This document shows, in pieces, positions 1 to 8,339 of a stretch of DNA of 64,000 bases. Source of the DNA: JACVRW01 sp963733885. GTDB lineage: Bacteria > Actinomycetota > Thermoleophilia > Solirubrobacterales > Thermoleophilaceae. The stretch lies in contig CAVTES010000007.1 of assembly GCA_963733885.1 (NCBI GenBank), forward strand, positions 310,001-374,000, read 5' to 3'. The stretch's first letter is position 1; each line of letters opens with the position of its first letter. The translations under genes were made by a program, and so were the position numbers. Below the pieces are notes generated by a model. That model was not told the origin of the DNA. It searched no databases and saw only the letters and a program-made list of their open reading frames with translations.

Positions 1-2
1 GC

Positions 3-566
3 GAGCTCCAGCCCGCGATGGTGGTGCTCGAGGACGTGGACCTCGTCGCTCAGGAGCGCACGGCGATGGGGTACGGAGCGACCTCGCTGCTGTTCCGCCT
101 GCTGAACGAGATGGACGGCATCGGCGAGGACGCGGACGTGATCTTCGTGATGACCACGAACCGCGCCGACCTGCTCGAGCCGGCGCTGGCGGCGCGGCCG
201 GGGCGAGTCGACCAGGCGGTCGAGTTCCCGCTGCCCGACGCCGAGGCTCGATCCCGGCTGCTCGACGTCTTCGGGCGCGGTCTCGACATGGCTCTCACAG
301 ACCGCGCGGCGGTGGTCGCCAAGACCGAGGGCGTGAGCCCGGCGTTCCTCCGGGAGCTGGTGCGAAAGGCGGCGCTGCACGCCGCTCGGGCCGGCTCGCC
401 GCGCGTGGAGGACGCGCACTTCCGCGACGCGCTCGACCTGCTGGAGCGAGGCGGGCCGATCACGCGCTCGATGCTCGGGGCCGACGGGGGCGCCGTGGAG
501 AGGCTGGACCCCGAGGGCGACTGGGGCGAGGTCGAGTTGGGCGAGGCCGAGTGGGACGAGGAGTGA
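3..566 (+). CDS. AAA+ ATPase, C-terminal part (5' end outside window)
   Basis: The reading frame is open to the left edge, so only the last ~188 residues are present. They hold the second half of an AAA+ module: a Walker-B-like strand (VVLEDVD, with Glu-Asp instead of the usual Asp-Glu), sensor 1 (VMTTNR), and the arginine-finger region (ALAARPGRVDQ), followed by the helical lid and an acidic tail. The pattern matches the FtsH/CDC48/BCS1-like classical AAA clade, which remodels or unfolds proteins using ATP. The substrate cannot be told because the N-terminal part is missing. The stop overlaps the start of the next gene by 4 bp (GTGA), so the acyl-CoA dehydrogenase is probably translationally coupled. 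Confidence 0.85.
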   Translation, partial: ELQPAMVVLEDVDLVAQERTAMGYGATSLLFRLLNEMDGIGEDADVIFVMTTNRADLLEPALAARPGRVDQAVEFPLPDAEARSRLLDVFGRGLDMALTDRAAVVAKTEGVSPAFLRELVRKAALHAARAGSPRVEDAHFRDALDLLERGGPITRSMLGADGGAVERLDPEGDWGEVELGEAEWDEE

Positions 567-1648
567 TCCCGCCCTTCGGCGAGCGCCACGAGGAGCTGCG
601 CCGGGAGATCCGAACGTTCGTGGCCGAGGAGCTTCGGCCCCACGCAGGCGACTGGGAGCGAGCCGGCTGGTTCCCGAACGAGGTGTTCGCCCGCATGGGC
701 GAGCTCGGTCTGCTCGGCCTCAAGTACCCGCGGCGGTACGGCGGGCGCGGCGGCGACCACCTCGACGACGCCGTGCTCAGCGAGGAGCTGTCGGGGTGCG
801 GGTCGGGAGGGCTCTCGGCGGGGATCGGAGCGCACGTGAGCATCGCCACGCCGCCCGTCGCGCAGTTCGGCACCGAGGACCAGAAGGAGCGCTTCCTGGC
901 GCCCGCGATCCGGGGCGAGCGGATCGCCGCGCTCGGGATCACCGAGCCCGGCGCGGGCTCGGACGTGGCGGGCATCCGCACCTTCGCCCGCCGCGTGGAC
1001 GGGGGCTACGTGGTGAACGGCTCGAAGACCTTCATCACGAACGGCGTGCGCGCGGACTTCGTGGTCACCGCGGTGAAGACGACCCAGGGGGGAGGCCACC
1101 ACGGCCTGTCGTTCCTGATCCTCGAGCGCGAGATGGAGGGGTACGAGGTCTCACGGAGGCTCGAGAAGCTGGGCTGGCGCGCGTCGGACACGGCCGAGCT
1201 GGTGTTCGTTGACGTCTTCGTGCCCGAGGAGAACCTGCTCGGCGAGGAGAACCGCGGCTTTTACCTGATCATGGCCAACTTCCAGTGGGAGCGGCTGGTG
1301 ATGGCGCTGGGCGCGGTGAGCTCGATGGGGCGCGTGTTGGAGCGGCTCCTCGAGTCGAGCCCGCCTCGCCACGCGCTGGCCGAGCTGGCGGTGAAGCTGG
1401 AGGCGTCCCGCTGCCTGACCTATCACGCGCTGCGACTGTTCGCCGAGGGCCACGACGCCCTGCGCGAGGTGACCGAGGCAAAGCTCCTCTCGCAACGGGC
1501 GGCGTTCGAGGTGGCCGAGGAGGCATTCCGATTCACCGGTGGCGACCCGGAGATCGGCCGCGCGATGCGCGACACCCGCCTCGGCCCGATCGGAGGCGGC
1601 TCCGACGAGGTCATGAAGGAGATACTCGCCAAGCAGCTCGGGCTGTGA
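563..1648 (+). CDS. acyl-CoA dehydrogenase family protein
   Basis: FAD-dependent acyl-CoA dehydrogenase that oxidises acyl-CoA to trans-2-enoyl-CoA, with electrons passing to ETF. The N-terminal helical domain, the central beta domain (ALGITEPGAGSDVAG; TFITNG) and the C-terminal four-helix domain are all present at normal length (~361 aa). The usual C-terminal catalytic Glu motif (YEGT) is replaced by GGGSDEVMKE. A Glu in QWERL, about residue 243, sits where long-chain and isovaleryl-CoA dehydrogenases keep their base, so this is the helix-G-Glu subtype. The chosen GTG at 563 overlaps the upstream stop by 4 bp; a GTG at 551 is an in-frame alternative. The acyl substrate is not determinable. 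Confidence 0.9.
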   Translation: MIPPFGERHEELRREIRTFVAEELRPHAGDWERAGWFPNEVFARMGELGLLGLKYPRRYGGRGGDHLDDAVLSEELSGCGSGGLSAGIGAHVSIATPPVAQFGTEDQKERFLAPAIRGERIAALGITEPGAGSDVAGIRTFARRVDGGYVVNGSKTFITNGVRADFVVTAVKTTQGGGHHGLSFLILEREMEGYEVSRRLEKLGWRASDTAELVFVDVFVPEENLLGEENRGFYLIMANFQWERLVMALGAVSSMGRVLERLLESSPPRHALAELAVKLEASRCLTYHALRLFAEGHDALREVTEAKLLSQRAAFEVAEEAFRFTGGDPEIGRAMRDTRLGPIGGGSDEVMKEILAKQLGL

Positions 1649-1658
1649 TGCACAGGCG

Positions 1659-1685
1659 TGTCGATTTTCGCCACCCTCACTCGAC
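1659..1685 (+). promoter_or_regulatory. candidate ECF42-type sigma promoter
   Basis: TGTCGA at 1659-1664 and CGAC at 1682-1685 are separated by 17 bp, 38 bp upstream of the DGPF gene. From memory, ECF42 sigma factors recognise TGTCGA in the -35 region and CGA/TC in the -10 region and autoregulate their DGPF-sigma operon. The downstream operon here is exactly of that kind. Seen: the hexamer, tetramer and spacing. Inferred: that SigECF42 reads it. Confidence 0.6.
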
Positions 1686-1722
1686 GCTTAGATAGAGACC
1701 CAACCACAAGGAGGTATCAGAC

Positions 1723-2151
1723 ATGCGAGTGATGGTCCTGATCAAGGCGAACGAGCAGAGCGAGGCCGGGGAGATGCCGAGCGAGAAGCTGCTCACCGAG
1801 ATGACGGCATTCAACGAGGAGCTGGTGAAGGCCGGAATGATGTTGGCCGGCGACGGCCTCCATCCGAGCTCGAAGGGCGTCCGGGTGGTCTTCTCGGGCA
1901 GTGACCGCAAGGTCATTGACGGGCCGTTCTCCGAGACCAAGGAGCTTCTGGCCGGCTACTGGGTCTGGCAGGTGAAGGACATGGACGAGGCGATCGAGTG
2001 GGTCAAGCGCATCCCGGACGCCGACCTGGGACAGGAGGCGATCGTCGAGATCCGCCCGGCCTTCGAGACGGAGGACTTCGGCGAGGAGCTCACCCCGGAG
2101 CTACGGGAGAGGGAGCAGCGCATGCGCGAGCAAATCGAGGCGAACCAGTAG
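1723..2151 (+). CDS. YciI-related DGPF-domain protein
   Basis: A 142-residue dimeric alpha/beta-barrel-like YCII family protein with the signature DGPFSETKELLAGYWV near residues 66-81. A strong ribosome binding site (AAGGAGG) lies 8 nt before the ATG. The stop is followed immediately by the GTG of an ECF sigma factor gene, so the two form a tight operon. DGPF proteins are the conserved genomic partners of ECF42-group sigma factors. Their biochemical role is unknown, so a function as signal sensor or as effector enzyme is speculative. The C-terminus (ELREREQRMREQIE) is a charged helical tail. Confidence 0.9.
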   Translation: MRVMVLIKANEQSEAGEMPSEKLLTEMTAFNEELVKAGMMLAGDGLHPSSKGVRVVFSGSDRKVIDGPFSETKELLAGYWVWQVKDMDEAIEWVKRIPDADLGQEAIVEIRPAFETEDFGEELTPELREREQRMREQIEANQ

Positions 2152-3429
2152 GTGCCGGAAGCCGACCCGAAGCGCGCGATCGAGGCCGTCTGGCGAATCG
2201 AGTCGGCGCGGCTGATCGCGGGCCTGGCGCGAGTCGTGCGCGACGTCGGCCTCGCCGAGGAGCTCGCCCAGGAGGCACTCGTGGCAGCGCTGGAGCAGTG
2301 GCCCGAGTCGGGCGTCCCGGAGAACCCGGGCGCCTGGCTCATGGCCACCGGCAGGCACCGGGCCGTCGATCGCCTGCGCCGGGCCGAGGTCCATGAGCGC
2401 AAGACGAACGAGCTCGGGCGCGATCTCGAGCTTCGCGGCGAGATCGAGAGCCGCGACCTCGAAGCCGAAATCGACGATCCGTTCGAGGACGACCTCCTGC
2501 GGCTCGTCTTCACGACCTGCCATCCGGTGCTGTCGACCGAGGCACGCGTGGCTCTCACGCTGCGTCTGCTCGGCGGCCTGACGACCAGGGAGATCGCCAG
2601 CGCCTACCTGGTCTCGGAAGCGACCATCGCGCAGCGGATCGTGCGCGCCAAGCGCACGCTCACGGCGGCCCATGTGCCGTTCGAGGTCCCCGAGCATGAG
2701 GAGCTCGGCGATCGCCTCGCCTCGGTGCTCGAGGTGATCTACCTCATCTTCAACGAGGGCTACGCGGCCACAGCCGGCGACGACTGGATCCGTGCGGAGC
2801 TGATGGAGGAGGCCCTGCGGCTCGGCCGCATCCTCGCCGAGCTGCTCCCGTCCGAGCCGGAGGTGCATGGTCTCGTCGCGCTGATGGAGCTGCAGGCGTC
2901 GCGCTCACGGGCGCGAATCGGCCCACGGGGACAGCGAATCCTGCTGCTCGACCAGGACCGCTCGCGGTGGGACTGGCTGCTCGTGGGCAGGGGCCTCGTC
3001 GCCCTGGAGCGCGCGAAGCGCAGCGGCGGCGCCCTGGGTCCCTACACGCTTCAAGCGGCCATCGCCGCCTGTCACGCGCGAGCCAGGGTCGCAAGCGACA
3101 CCGACTGGGAGGGCATCGTCGCCCTCTACGACGCGCTTGCCCAGCTGATGCCCTCGCCGGTTGTGGACCTGAACCGCGCGGTCGCCATCGGCATGGCCTT
3201 CGGCCCCGAGGCGGCGCTCGACCTGGTCGACTCCCTGCGCTCCGAGCCCGCGCTGCGCGAGTATCACCTGCTCCGGGTCGTTCGCGGAGACCTGCTCGAG
3301 AAGCTCGGGCGGAGGGACGAGGCGCGGACGGAGTTCCAGCGCGCCGCCTCGCTCACCCAGAACTCCGGCGAACGTGCCGCGCTGCTCGAGCGGATGGCCG
3401 CCTGCTCTCCCCGGAACGGCTCGGACTAG
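2152..3429 (+). CDS. ECF42-group RNA polymerase sigma factor with C-terminal extension
   Basis: 425 residues. The first ~180 hold sigma-70 region 2 (LAEELAQEALVAALEQWP; GAWLMATGRHRAVDRLRR) and region 4 (LTTREIASAYLVSEATIAQRIVRAKR). The remaining ~230 residues form an alpha-helical, TPR-like extension ending in the group-typical stretch VVDLNRAVAIGMAFG. This size and architecture, and the adjacent DGPF gene, identify the ECF42 group; no anti-sigma factor gene is adjacent. The extension is reported to be needed for activity in this group. The GTG start abuts the preceding TAG. The stop overlaps the next, convergent gene in a shared CTAG. Confidence 0.92.
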   Translation: MPEADPKRAIEAVWRIESARLIAGLARVVRDVGLAEELAQEALVAALEQWPESGVPENPGAWLMATGRHRAVDRLRRAEVHERKTNELGRDLELRGEIESRDLEAEIDDPFEDDLLRLVFTTCHPVLSTEARVALTLRLLGGLTTREIASAYLVSEATIAQRIVRAKRTLTAAHVPFEVPEHEELGDRLASVLEVIYLIFNEGYAATAGDDWIRAELMEEALRLGRILAELLPSEPEVHGLVALMELQASRSRARIGPRGQRILLLDQDRSRWDWLLVGRGLVALERAKRSGGALGPYTLQAAIAACHARARVASDTDWEGIVALYDALAQLMPSPVVDLNRAVAIGMAFGPEAALDLVDSLRSEPALREYHLLRVVRGDLLEKLGRRDEARTEFQRAASLTQNSGERAALLERMAACSPRNGSD

Positions 3430-3701
3430 CGGCGCCGCCGCCGCGCGGCGCTCTCGGGCTCGTCCGGCCAGCGGCGGTGCTCGTCGAAGAAGCGGCGGGC
3501 CTCCTCCTCGCGGTCCCGGTCGCGGTCGCCCTGCACGCCGATGCGATGCAGGACGTTCAAGAGCAGCACCGCGGTCGCCGCGCTGACGAACATGGCCCCC
3601 GCCGCCAGACCGGAACCGGACGTGGCGGCCACCACGACGCCGGCGATCAGGAGGATCAGGGGAATCCCGTAGCGGACGGCATTCAGCCCGATCGGACCCA
3701 T
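3426..3701 (-). CDS. small two-helix membrane protein, function unknown
   Basis: 91 residues with two predicted membrane helices (about residues 11-28 and 33-50; GIPLILLIAGVVVAA and AGAMFVSAATAVLLLNVL). A highly charged cytosolic tail (DRDREEEARRFFDEHRRWP) ends in a run of arginines. No family is recognised. There is no Shine-Dalgarno; TACCTT lies 7 nt before the ATG, consistent with a leaderless transcript. It converges on the sigma factor gene, with the stop codons overlapping in CTAG. Confidence 0.65.
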   Translation of the reverse strand: MGPIGLNAVRYGIPLILLIAGVVVAATSGSGLAAGAMFVSAATAVLLLNVLHRIGVQGDRDRDREEEARRFFDEHRRWPDEPESAARRRRR

Positions 3702-3760
3702 CGCATGGAAGGTAGCTCGTAGGCTTCCCGCCTCAAGTCAGCCAGCGAAGGAGAACGTAA

Positions 3761-4588
3761 GTGGGAGTCCTCGACGGAAAGGCGGCCATCGTCACCGGCT
3801 CGGCCCGGGGCATCGGCCGCGCGACCGCGGAGCTGCTCGCGGAGCACGGCGGGCGCGTGCTCATCAACGACCTCGACGGCGACGTGGCCGAGCAGGCCGC
3901 GTCCGAGATCGCGGGCGAGACCTCCGTGTTCGGCGGCGACCTGACCCAGGCCGGCGTCCCGGACCAGCTCGTGCAGAAGGCCGTCGACGAGTTCGGCCGG
4001 CTCGACATCATCGTCAACAACGCCGGGTACACCTGGGACGGGGTCGCCCACAAGATGACCGACGAGCAGTTCCAGGCGATGCTCGAGATCCACACGGTCG
4101 TCCCGTTCCGGATCATCCGTGCCGCGGCACCGCACCTGCGCGAACCCGCCAAGCAGGAGCGCGAGGAGGGCCGCGAGGTCTTTCGCAAGATCGTGAACGT
4201 CAGCTCGGTGTCCGGCACAATGGGAAACGCCGGGCAAGTCAACTACTCGGCCGCCAAGGCCGGCGTCGTGGGCCTCACCAAGACGCTCGCCAAGGAGTGG
4301 GGCCAGTTCAAGGTCAACGTCAATGCCGTGGCCTTCGGCTTCGTCGAGACCCGGCTGACGGCCTCCAAGGAGGAGGGCGGCAAGATCGAGATGGAGGGCA
4401 GGGAGATCCCGCTCGGCATCCCGGAGCAGATGCGGGCGATGGCCGCGATGATGATCCCGCTCGGCCGCCCCGCGTCACCGGAGGAGGCGGCGGGGCCCGT
4501 CTTCTTCCTCTGCTCGCCGTGGGCGAACTACGTCCACGGCCAGGTCCTGAACGTGACCGGCGGTCAGTTCGGAGGCATGTACACCTAG
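3761..4588 (+). CDS. SDR family oxidoreductase (3-oxoacyl-ACP reductase-like)
   Basis: 275-residue classical short-chain dehydrogenase/reductase. The NAD(P)-binding TGSARGIG is near residue 12, NNAG near 87, the catalytic Ser in VNVSSVSG, and the YSAAK active-site pair near residue 165. It probably reduces a 3-oxoacyl thioester or oxidises a 3-hydroxyacyl one; a longer insert before the active-site strand (REPAKQEREEGREVF) is typical of FabG-like SDRs linked to fatty-acid or steroid breakdown. The GTG start is preceded by GAAGGAG. It stands alone, so the substrate is open. Confidence 0.9.
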   Translation: MGVLDGKAAIVTGSARGIGRATAELLAEHGGRVLINDLDGDVAEQAASEIAGETSVFGGDLTQAGVPDQLVQKAVDEFGRLDIIVNNAGYTWDGVAHKMTDEQFQAMLEIHTVVPFRIIRAAAPHLREPAKQEREEGREVFRKIVNVSSVSGTMGNAGQVNYSAAKAGVVGLTKTLAKEWGQFKVNVNAVAFGFVETRLTASKEEGGKIEMEGREIPLGIPEQMRAMAAMMIPLGRPASPEEAAGPVFFLCSPWANYVHGQVLNVTGGQFGGMYT

Positions 4589-4661
4589 CCTTGACGAGGG
4601 CCCCGGGCCGGAGGATGCTTCTCCCCGGGTTTGTCCGCTCCCAGAATGGAGGTGCCCAAAG

Positions 4662-4910
4662 ATGAGCGTCGTGGACAAGATCAAGGAGCTGTTCACCAGC
4701 CGCGGCGGCGACGATGCCGCCAAGGAGGACGCGCACGAGGTCAGGGACGTCGCCCAGAGCGACGCCAGCATGGGCGACAAGGGCAAGGAGGGTTTCGAAG
4801 CGGTCAAGGACCCGGGCGCCCCGGGAGAAGCGGGGACGGCCGGGGAGGGGCAGGGGCCCGCCGGCGAGGAGCAGCATCCCGGCGGCGAGGAGCAGCGGCC
4901 GCGCCCCTGA
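4662..4910 (+). CDS. small hydrophilic disordered protein
   Basis: 82 residues, very rich in Gly, Glu, Asp and Lys, with no hydrophobic core after the first helix (VVDKIKELFTSR) and a repetitive tail (GEEQHPGGEEQRP). A GGAG lies 9 nt upstream of the ATG. The composition resembles stress-related or intrinsically disordered proteins. No family or function is recognised. It is separated by only 28 bp from the convergent hmgA stop. Confidence 0.6.
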   Translation: MSVVDKIKELFTSRGGDDAAKEDAHEVRDVAQSDASMGDKGKEGFEAVKDPGAPGEAGTAGEGQGPAGEEQHPGGEEQRPRP

Positions 4911-4938
4911 GCGCGACTCCCCTGAGACCTATGCAGCG

Positions 4939-6144
4939 CTAGCGCGCAGTCGCGGTCGCTGCCGCCGCGGCGGCTCCTGCTTTCTCGGGGTTCCAGCTGT
5001 AGGCGTACTCCGGCTTGTCGACCTCCTGCCACAACGTCGCCAGCCGAAGCGGACGGAAGGTGTCCCACATGACGGCGAGCTCGTCAGTCGCCTTCTTCCC
5101 GAGCGACTTCTCCGCCGCCCCGGGCTGCGGGCCGTGCGGCAACCCCGACGGGTGCAGCGTCAGGCAGCCGACGTTCACGCCCTTGCGCGCGGCGTAGTCG
5201 CCCGCGGCGTAGAACATGACCTCCTCGGACTGGATGTTCGAGTGGTGGTACGGGAGCGGCACCGCCTCCGGGTCCCAGTCGAGCATCCTCGGGGCGAACG
5301 TGCAGATCACGAAGTTCGGCCCCTGGAAGGTCTGGTGCGCCGGCGGCGGCAAGTGGAAGCGCCCGGCCCGCGGCTCGAAGTCGTCGGCGTTGAACGTGTA
5401 CGGCCAGACGTAGCCGTCCCAGCCCACCACGTCGAACGGGTGCCGGTCGAGCATGTACTCCTGGTAGCCGTCGCGCACGCGCACCGTGACGGGGAACTCA
5501 CCTTGCTCCTCGTAGGTCTCGAGCTCCTCGGGCGGGTGGAAGTCCCGCTGCGAGAACGGCGCGTGCTCGAGGAGCTGGCCGTACCGGTTTCGGTAGCGGT
5601 TCGGCGTCTCGATCTCGCCGGGTGTGTGGAAGCACATCCAGAACTGCTCCTTGCCGTCCGGCAGCTCGAACGTGTGCGTCGTCCCGCGCGGGATGACGAT
5701 GTAGTCGCGCTCGCGGAAGGGCACGCGCCCGAAGACGGTGCGCAGCACGCCCCGGCCGCGGTGGACGTACACGACCTCGTCGCCCTCTCCGTTGCGGTAG
5801 AAGCCGTCGAGCGACTCGGTCGGCTTGCAGACCGAGACCTCGATGTCGTTGTTGAACATCAGGAGCCGGCGGCCCGAGACCGGGTCGCCGCCGGCGTCCA
5901 CCGGGTTGGCGTCGGCCAACCGGTGAACGTGGGCGTCCGGCACCCACTCGTCGCGCTCTATCGGCCGGAACTCACCGACCTGGTCGAGCCGGCAGGGCGA
6001 CTCGAGGTGCAGCAGGATCGACTCGTTGCCCGAGAAGCCCTCATAGCCCATCACCTCCTCGACCATGAGGCGTGACCCGTCGCCGTCACGGCGCACCTGG
6101 ACATGGCGCTTGGGCGGAATCCTTCCGAGCGTTGCGTAGCGCAT
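4939..6144 (-). CDS. hmgA: homogentisate 1,2-dioxygenase
   Basis: Ring-opening non-haem iron dioxygenase converting homogentisate to maleylacetoacetate in tyrosine/phenylalanine catabolism. 401 residues, the shorter bacterial form. The cupin iron ligands are all visible: His301 and Glu307 (HSNIQSE) and His337 (SGLPHGPQ), with the same 6- and 30-residue spacings as in the human enzyme. It starts 5 bp after the end of hppD, so the two form an operon catalysing consecutive steps. The later genes maiA/fahA are not adjacent; the FAH-fold protein at 38.6 kb is of a different subtype. Confidence 0.95.
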   Translation of the reverse strand: MRYATLGRIPPKRHVQVRRDGDGSRLMVEEVMGYEGFSGNESILLHLESPCRLDQVGEFRPIERDEWVPDAHVHRLADANPVDAGGDPVSGRRLLMFNNDIEVSVCKPTESLDGFYRNGEGDEVVYVHRGRGVLRTVFGRVPFRERDYIVIPRGTTHTFELPDGKEQFWMCFHTPGEIETPNRYRNRYGQLLEHAPFSQRDFHPPEELETYEEQGEFPVTVRVRDGYQEYMLDRHPFDVVGWDGYVWPYTFNADDFEPRAGRFHLPPPAHQTFQGPNFVICTFAPRMLDWDPEAVPLPYHHSNIQSEEVMFYAAGDYAARKGVNVGCLTLHPSGLPHGPQPGAAEKSLGKKATDELAVMWDTFRPLRLATLWQEVDKPEYAYSWNPEKAGAAAAAATATAR

Positions 6145-6149
6145 GGTGT

Positions 6150-7292
6150 CTAGAGGTTCCCTCTCCGGTCCTGCTCGCGCTCGATCGCCTGGAACAGGGC
6201 CTTGAAGTTGCCTTCGCCGAAGCCGCGAGCGCCGTGCCGCTCGATGATCTCGAAGAATACGGTCGGGCGGTCGCCGACCGGCTTCGTGAAGATCTGCAGC
6301 AGGTAGCCCTCGTCGTCGCGGTCGACGAGGATGCCGAGCCGGCGCAGGTCGTCGATCTCCTCGTCGATCTCACCGACCCGCGTGGGGATCTCGTCGTAGT
6401 ACTCCTCCGGGATGGTCAGGAACTGGACGCCGCGCTCGCGCAGGTCGGACACGCAGCCCACGATGTCGCGCGTGGCCATCGCGATGTGCTGCGCACCGGC
6501 GCCGTTGTAGTACTCGATGTACTCCTCGATCTGGGACTTGCGCTTGCCCGTGGCGGGCTCGTTGATCGGGAACTTGATCTTGCCGCTGCCGTCGGTGACG
6601 ACCTTCGACATCAGCGCCGAGTACTCGGTGGAGATGGCCTCGTCCGAGAAGTGGATCATCTCGGTCATCCCGAAGACGCGCTCGTAGTAACCGACCCACT
6701 CGTCCATGTGGCCGAGCTCCACGTTGCCGACGATGTGGTCGATGGCCATCAGCATCTTGTCGTCCGGATTGCGAGGCCTCTCGGCGCGGGGCTCGTAACC
6801 CGGTAGGAAGACACCGCGATAGCCGTCGCGCTGGACGAACAGGTGCAGCGTGTCGCCGTAGGTCTCGACCGAGGAGAGCTGCACGCGGCCGTGCTCGTCC
6901 TCGACCCAGTGCGGCGTGTGGACGCCGCGGGCGCCGTGCTCCACCGCGTGCTCGTAAGCCTGCGCGGCGTCGGGCACGCTGAGGGCGATCTTGTGGACGC
7001 CGTCGCCGTGGCGGGCGTGGTGGCCGGCGATGTCGTCGCCGCCCTTCAGGGTGCCGGTCAGGACGAGCCGGATGCGGCCCTGCTCGAGCACATGCGAGAC
7101 GCGGTCGCGGCGGCCCGTCTCGAGCCCTGCGTAGGCGGTCTCGGTGAACCCGTAGGCGTGGGTGAAGAAGTAGGCGGCCTGAGCCGCGTTGCCCACGTAC
7201 ATCTCGACATGGTCGATCCCGTGCACGGGCATGACGTCGTGCTCGGGGACGGGCGTGGGTACCGCCCCGGGCGCAAGCTGCTCAGTCGCCAT
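6150..7292 (-). CDS. hppD: 4-hydroxyphenylpyruvate dioxygenase
   Basis: Fe(II) dioxygenase turning 4-hydroxyphenylpyruvate into homogentisate. Two VOC-fold halves; ligands His186 (AIDHIVGN), His269 (AQHIAMA) and Glu348 (FFEIIER) are present, as is the C-terminal helix GFGEGNFKALFQAIE that gates the active site. A longer frame exists upstream, but the ATG at 7292 has GAGAGGAC before it and gives 380 aa, the usual length. It is the first gene of the hppD-hmgA operon, divergent from an Lrp-type regulator across a 103-bp intergenic region. Confidence 0.96.
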   Translation of the reverse strand: MATEQLAPGAVPTPVPEHDVMPVHGIDHVEMYVGNAAQAAYFFTHAYGFTETAYAGLETGRRDRVSHVLEQGRIRLVLTGTLKGGDDIAGHHARHGDGVHKIALSVPDAAQAYEHAVEHGARGVHTPHWVEDEHGRVQLSSVETYGDTLHLFVQRDGYRGVFLPGYEPRAERPRNPDDKMLMAIDHIVGNVELGHMDEWVGYYERVFGMTEMIHFSDEAISTEYSALMSKVVTDGSGKIKFPINEPATGKRKSQIEEYIEYYNGAGAQHIAMATRDIVGCVSDLRERGVQFLTIPEEYYDEIPTRVGEIDEEIDDLRRLGILVDRDDEGYLLQIFTKPVGDRPTVFFEIIERHGARGFGEGNFKALFQAIEREQDRRGNL

Positions 7293-7366
7293 CGAAGTCC
7301 TCTCTCGATCTATATCCGCTTTCGGTAAATGATTGCCGCCTTCGAGCGGCTTCTCAACGCCGATTC

Positions 7367-7382
7367 GTTGCAGGACTGCAAC
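7367..7382. promoter_or_regulatory. candidate Lrp/AsnC operator between hppD and regulator
   Basis: A perfect inverted repeat, GTTGCAG-GA-CTGCAAC, lies 13 bp upstream of the Lrp-type regulator start and 74 bp upstream of hppD. It is the only clear dyad in the divergent region 7293-7395. Short imperfect or perfect dyads of this size are typical of Lrp/AsnC sites. That this regulator binds here is inferred from the arrangement. Confidence 0.5.
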
Positions 7383-7395
7383 ACTTCGGGTCCCC

Positions 7396-7824
7396 ATGGA
7401 CGACATAGACCGCAGAATCGTTGCGCTGCTCCGTGAAAACGCCCGCCGCTCGTTCAAGGACATCGGCGGCCACGTGCATCTGACCGCCCCGGCGGTCAAG
7501 CGCCGCGTGGACCGACTGGAGCGGGACGGCGTGATCCGCGGCTACACCGCGACGGTCGACCCACGCGCGTTCGGCTGGCACGCCGAGGCATTCGTCGACC
7601 TGTTCTGTGAGGGCCACATGCCGGGCGAGGCGATCAAGCGGGCCGTGCAGGGCGAGCCCGGCGTGGTGTCCGCCCACACCGTGGCCGGCGAGGCAAGCGC
7701 GATGCTGCACGTGATGGCCACGGACACGCAGGACCTGGAGTCGGCACTGGAGCGAATCCGCGCGACCGAGGGAGTGACCCGAACGGTCACGGAAGTGGTG
7801 CTGTCAACACTGCTGCAGCGCTGA
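7396..7824 (+). CDS. Lrp/AsnC family transcriptional regulator
   Basis: 142 residues. The N-terminal helix-turn-helix is DDIDRRIVALLRENARRS...HLTAPAVKRRVDRLERDGVI, and the C-terminal RAM ligand-binding domain is a betaalphabetabetaalphabeta fold (VVSAHTVAGEASAMLHVMA). The ATG at 7396 gives the standard length; a longer frame upstream runs through the intergenic operator and is unlikely. Divergent from hppD-hmgA, so probably an aromatic-amino-acid-responsive regulator of that operon. The last 21 bp overlap the convergent GNAT gene. Confidence 0.92.
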   Translation: MDDIDRRIVALLRENARRSFKDIGGHVHLTAPAVKRRVDRLERDGVIRGYTATVDPRAFGWHAEAFVDLFCEGHMPGEAIKRAVQGEPGVVSAHTVAGEASAMLHVMATDTQDLESALERIRATEGVTRTVTEVVLSTLLQR

Positions 7825-8337
7825 CTTCCCCCAATACAGGTCGATGCCGTACACCCGCAGGTCGTAGCCGCGCACCTCGGCACGCCCCTCCCGCTCCATT
7901 CCCAACTTCTCCGCCACCCGCTGCGATCGCAGGTTGTCGTCCGCGATCAGGCTTATCAGGTGGTCGGCCCCGAGCTCGGCTTGCGTCCACTCCATCGTCG
8001 CCCGCGCCGCCTCCACGGCGTAGCCGTTGCCCCAGTGGGGGCGACCCACGGTCCAGCCCATCTCGAGCCCCGGCCAGTCGGGCGGGTGGTAGAGGCCCGC
8101 GCGCCCCACCAGATCGCCGGTCGCGCGCAGCTCGAGCACCCAGTGGCCGAACCCCTTGAGCGTCCAATGGCCGGCGAGCATTGCCATCTCGCGCCAGGCG
8201 TCGCCGAGCGAGATCCCGCCCGCGCGCCCGAGCGGGCGCATCACCTCGGCGTCGGCGCACAGCTCGCCCCACGGATCGATGTCCTCGTCGCGCCAGCCGC
8301 GCAGCAGCAGGCGCTCGGTCTCGACCTCCGGCACCAT
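7804..8337 (-). CDS. GNAT family N-acetyltransferase
   Basis: 177 residues of the RimJ/RimL-like GNAT type: N-terminal ETERLLLRGWRDEDIDPW, the acetyl-CoA pyrophosphate-binding region (VGRPHWGNGYAVEAARA) and the final motif LISLIADDNLRSQRVAEKLGM. It probably acetylates a protein N-terminus or small amine; the substrate is unknown. The start lies 2 bp after the upstream SDR stop, so they share a transcript, although no functional link is evident. Confidence 0.9.
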   Translation of the reverse strand: MVPEVETERLLLRGWRDEDIDPWGELCADAEVMRPLGRAGGISLGDAWREMAMLAGHWTLKGFGHWVLELRATGDLVGRAGLYHPPDWPGLEMGWTVGRPHWGNGYAVEAARATMEWTQAELGADHLISLIADDNLRSQRVAEKLGMEREGRAEVRGYDLRVYGIDLYWGKSALQQC

Positions 8338-8339
8338 GC

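Noticed and set aside
4714..6075. 453-residue plus-strand frame
   Set aside because: Antisense to hmgA, whose iron ligands and length are fully conserved on the other strand.
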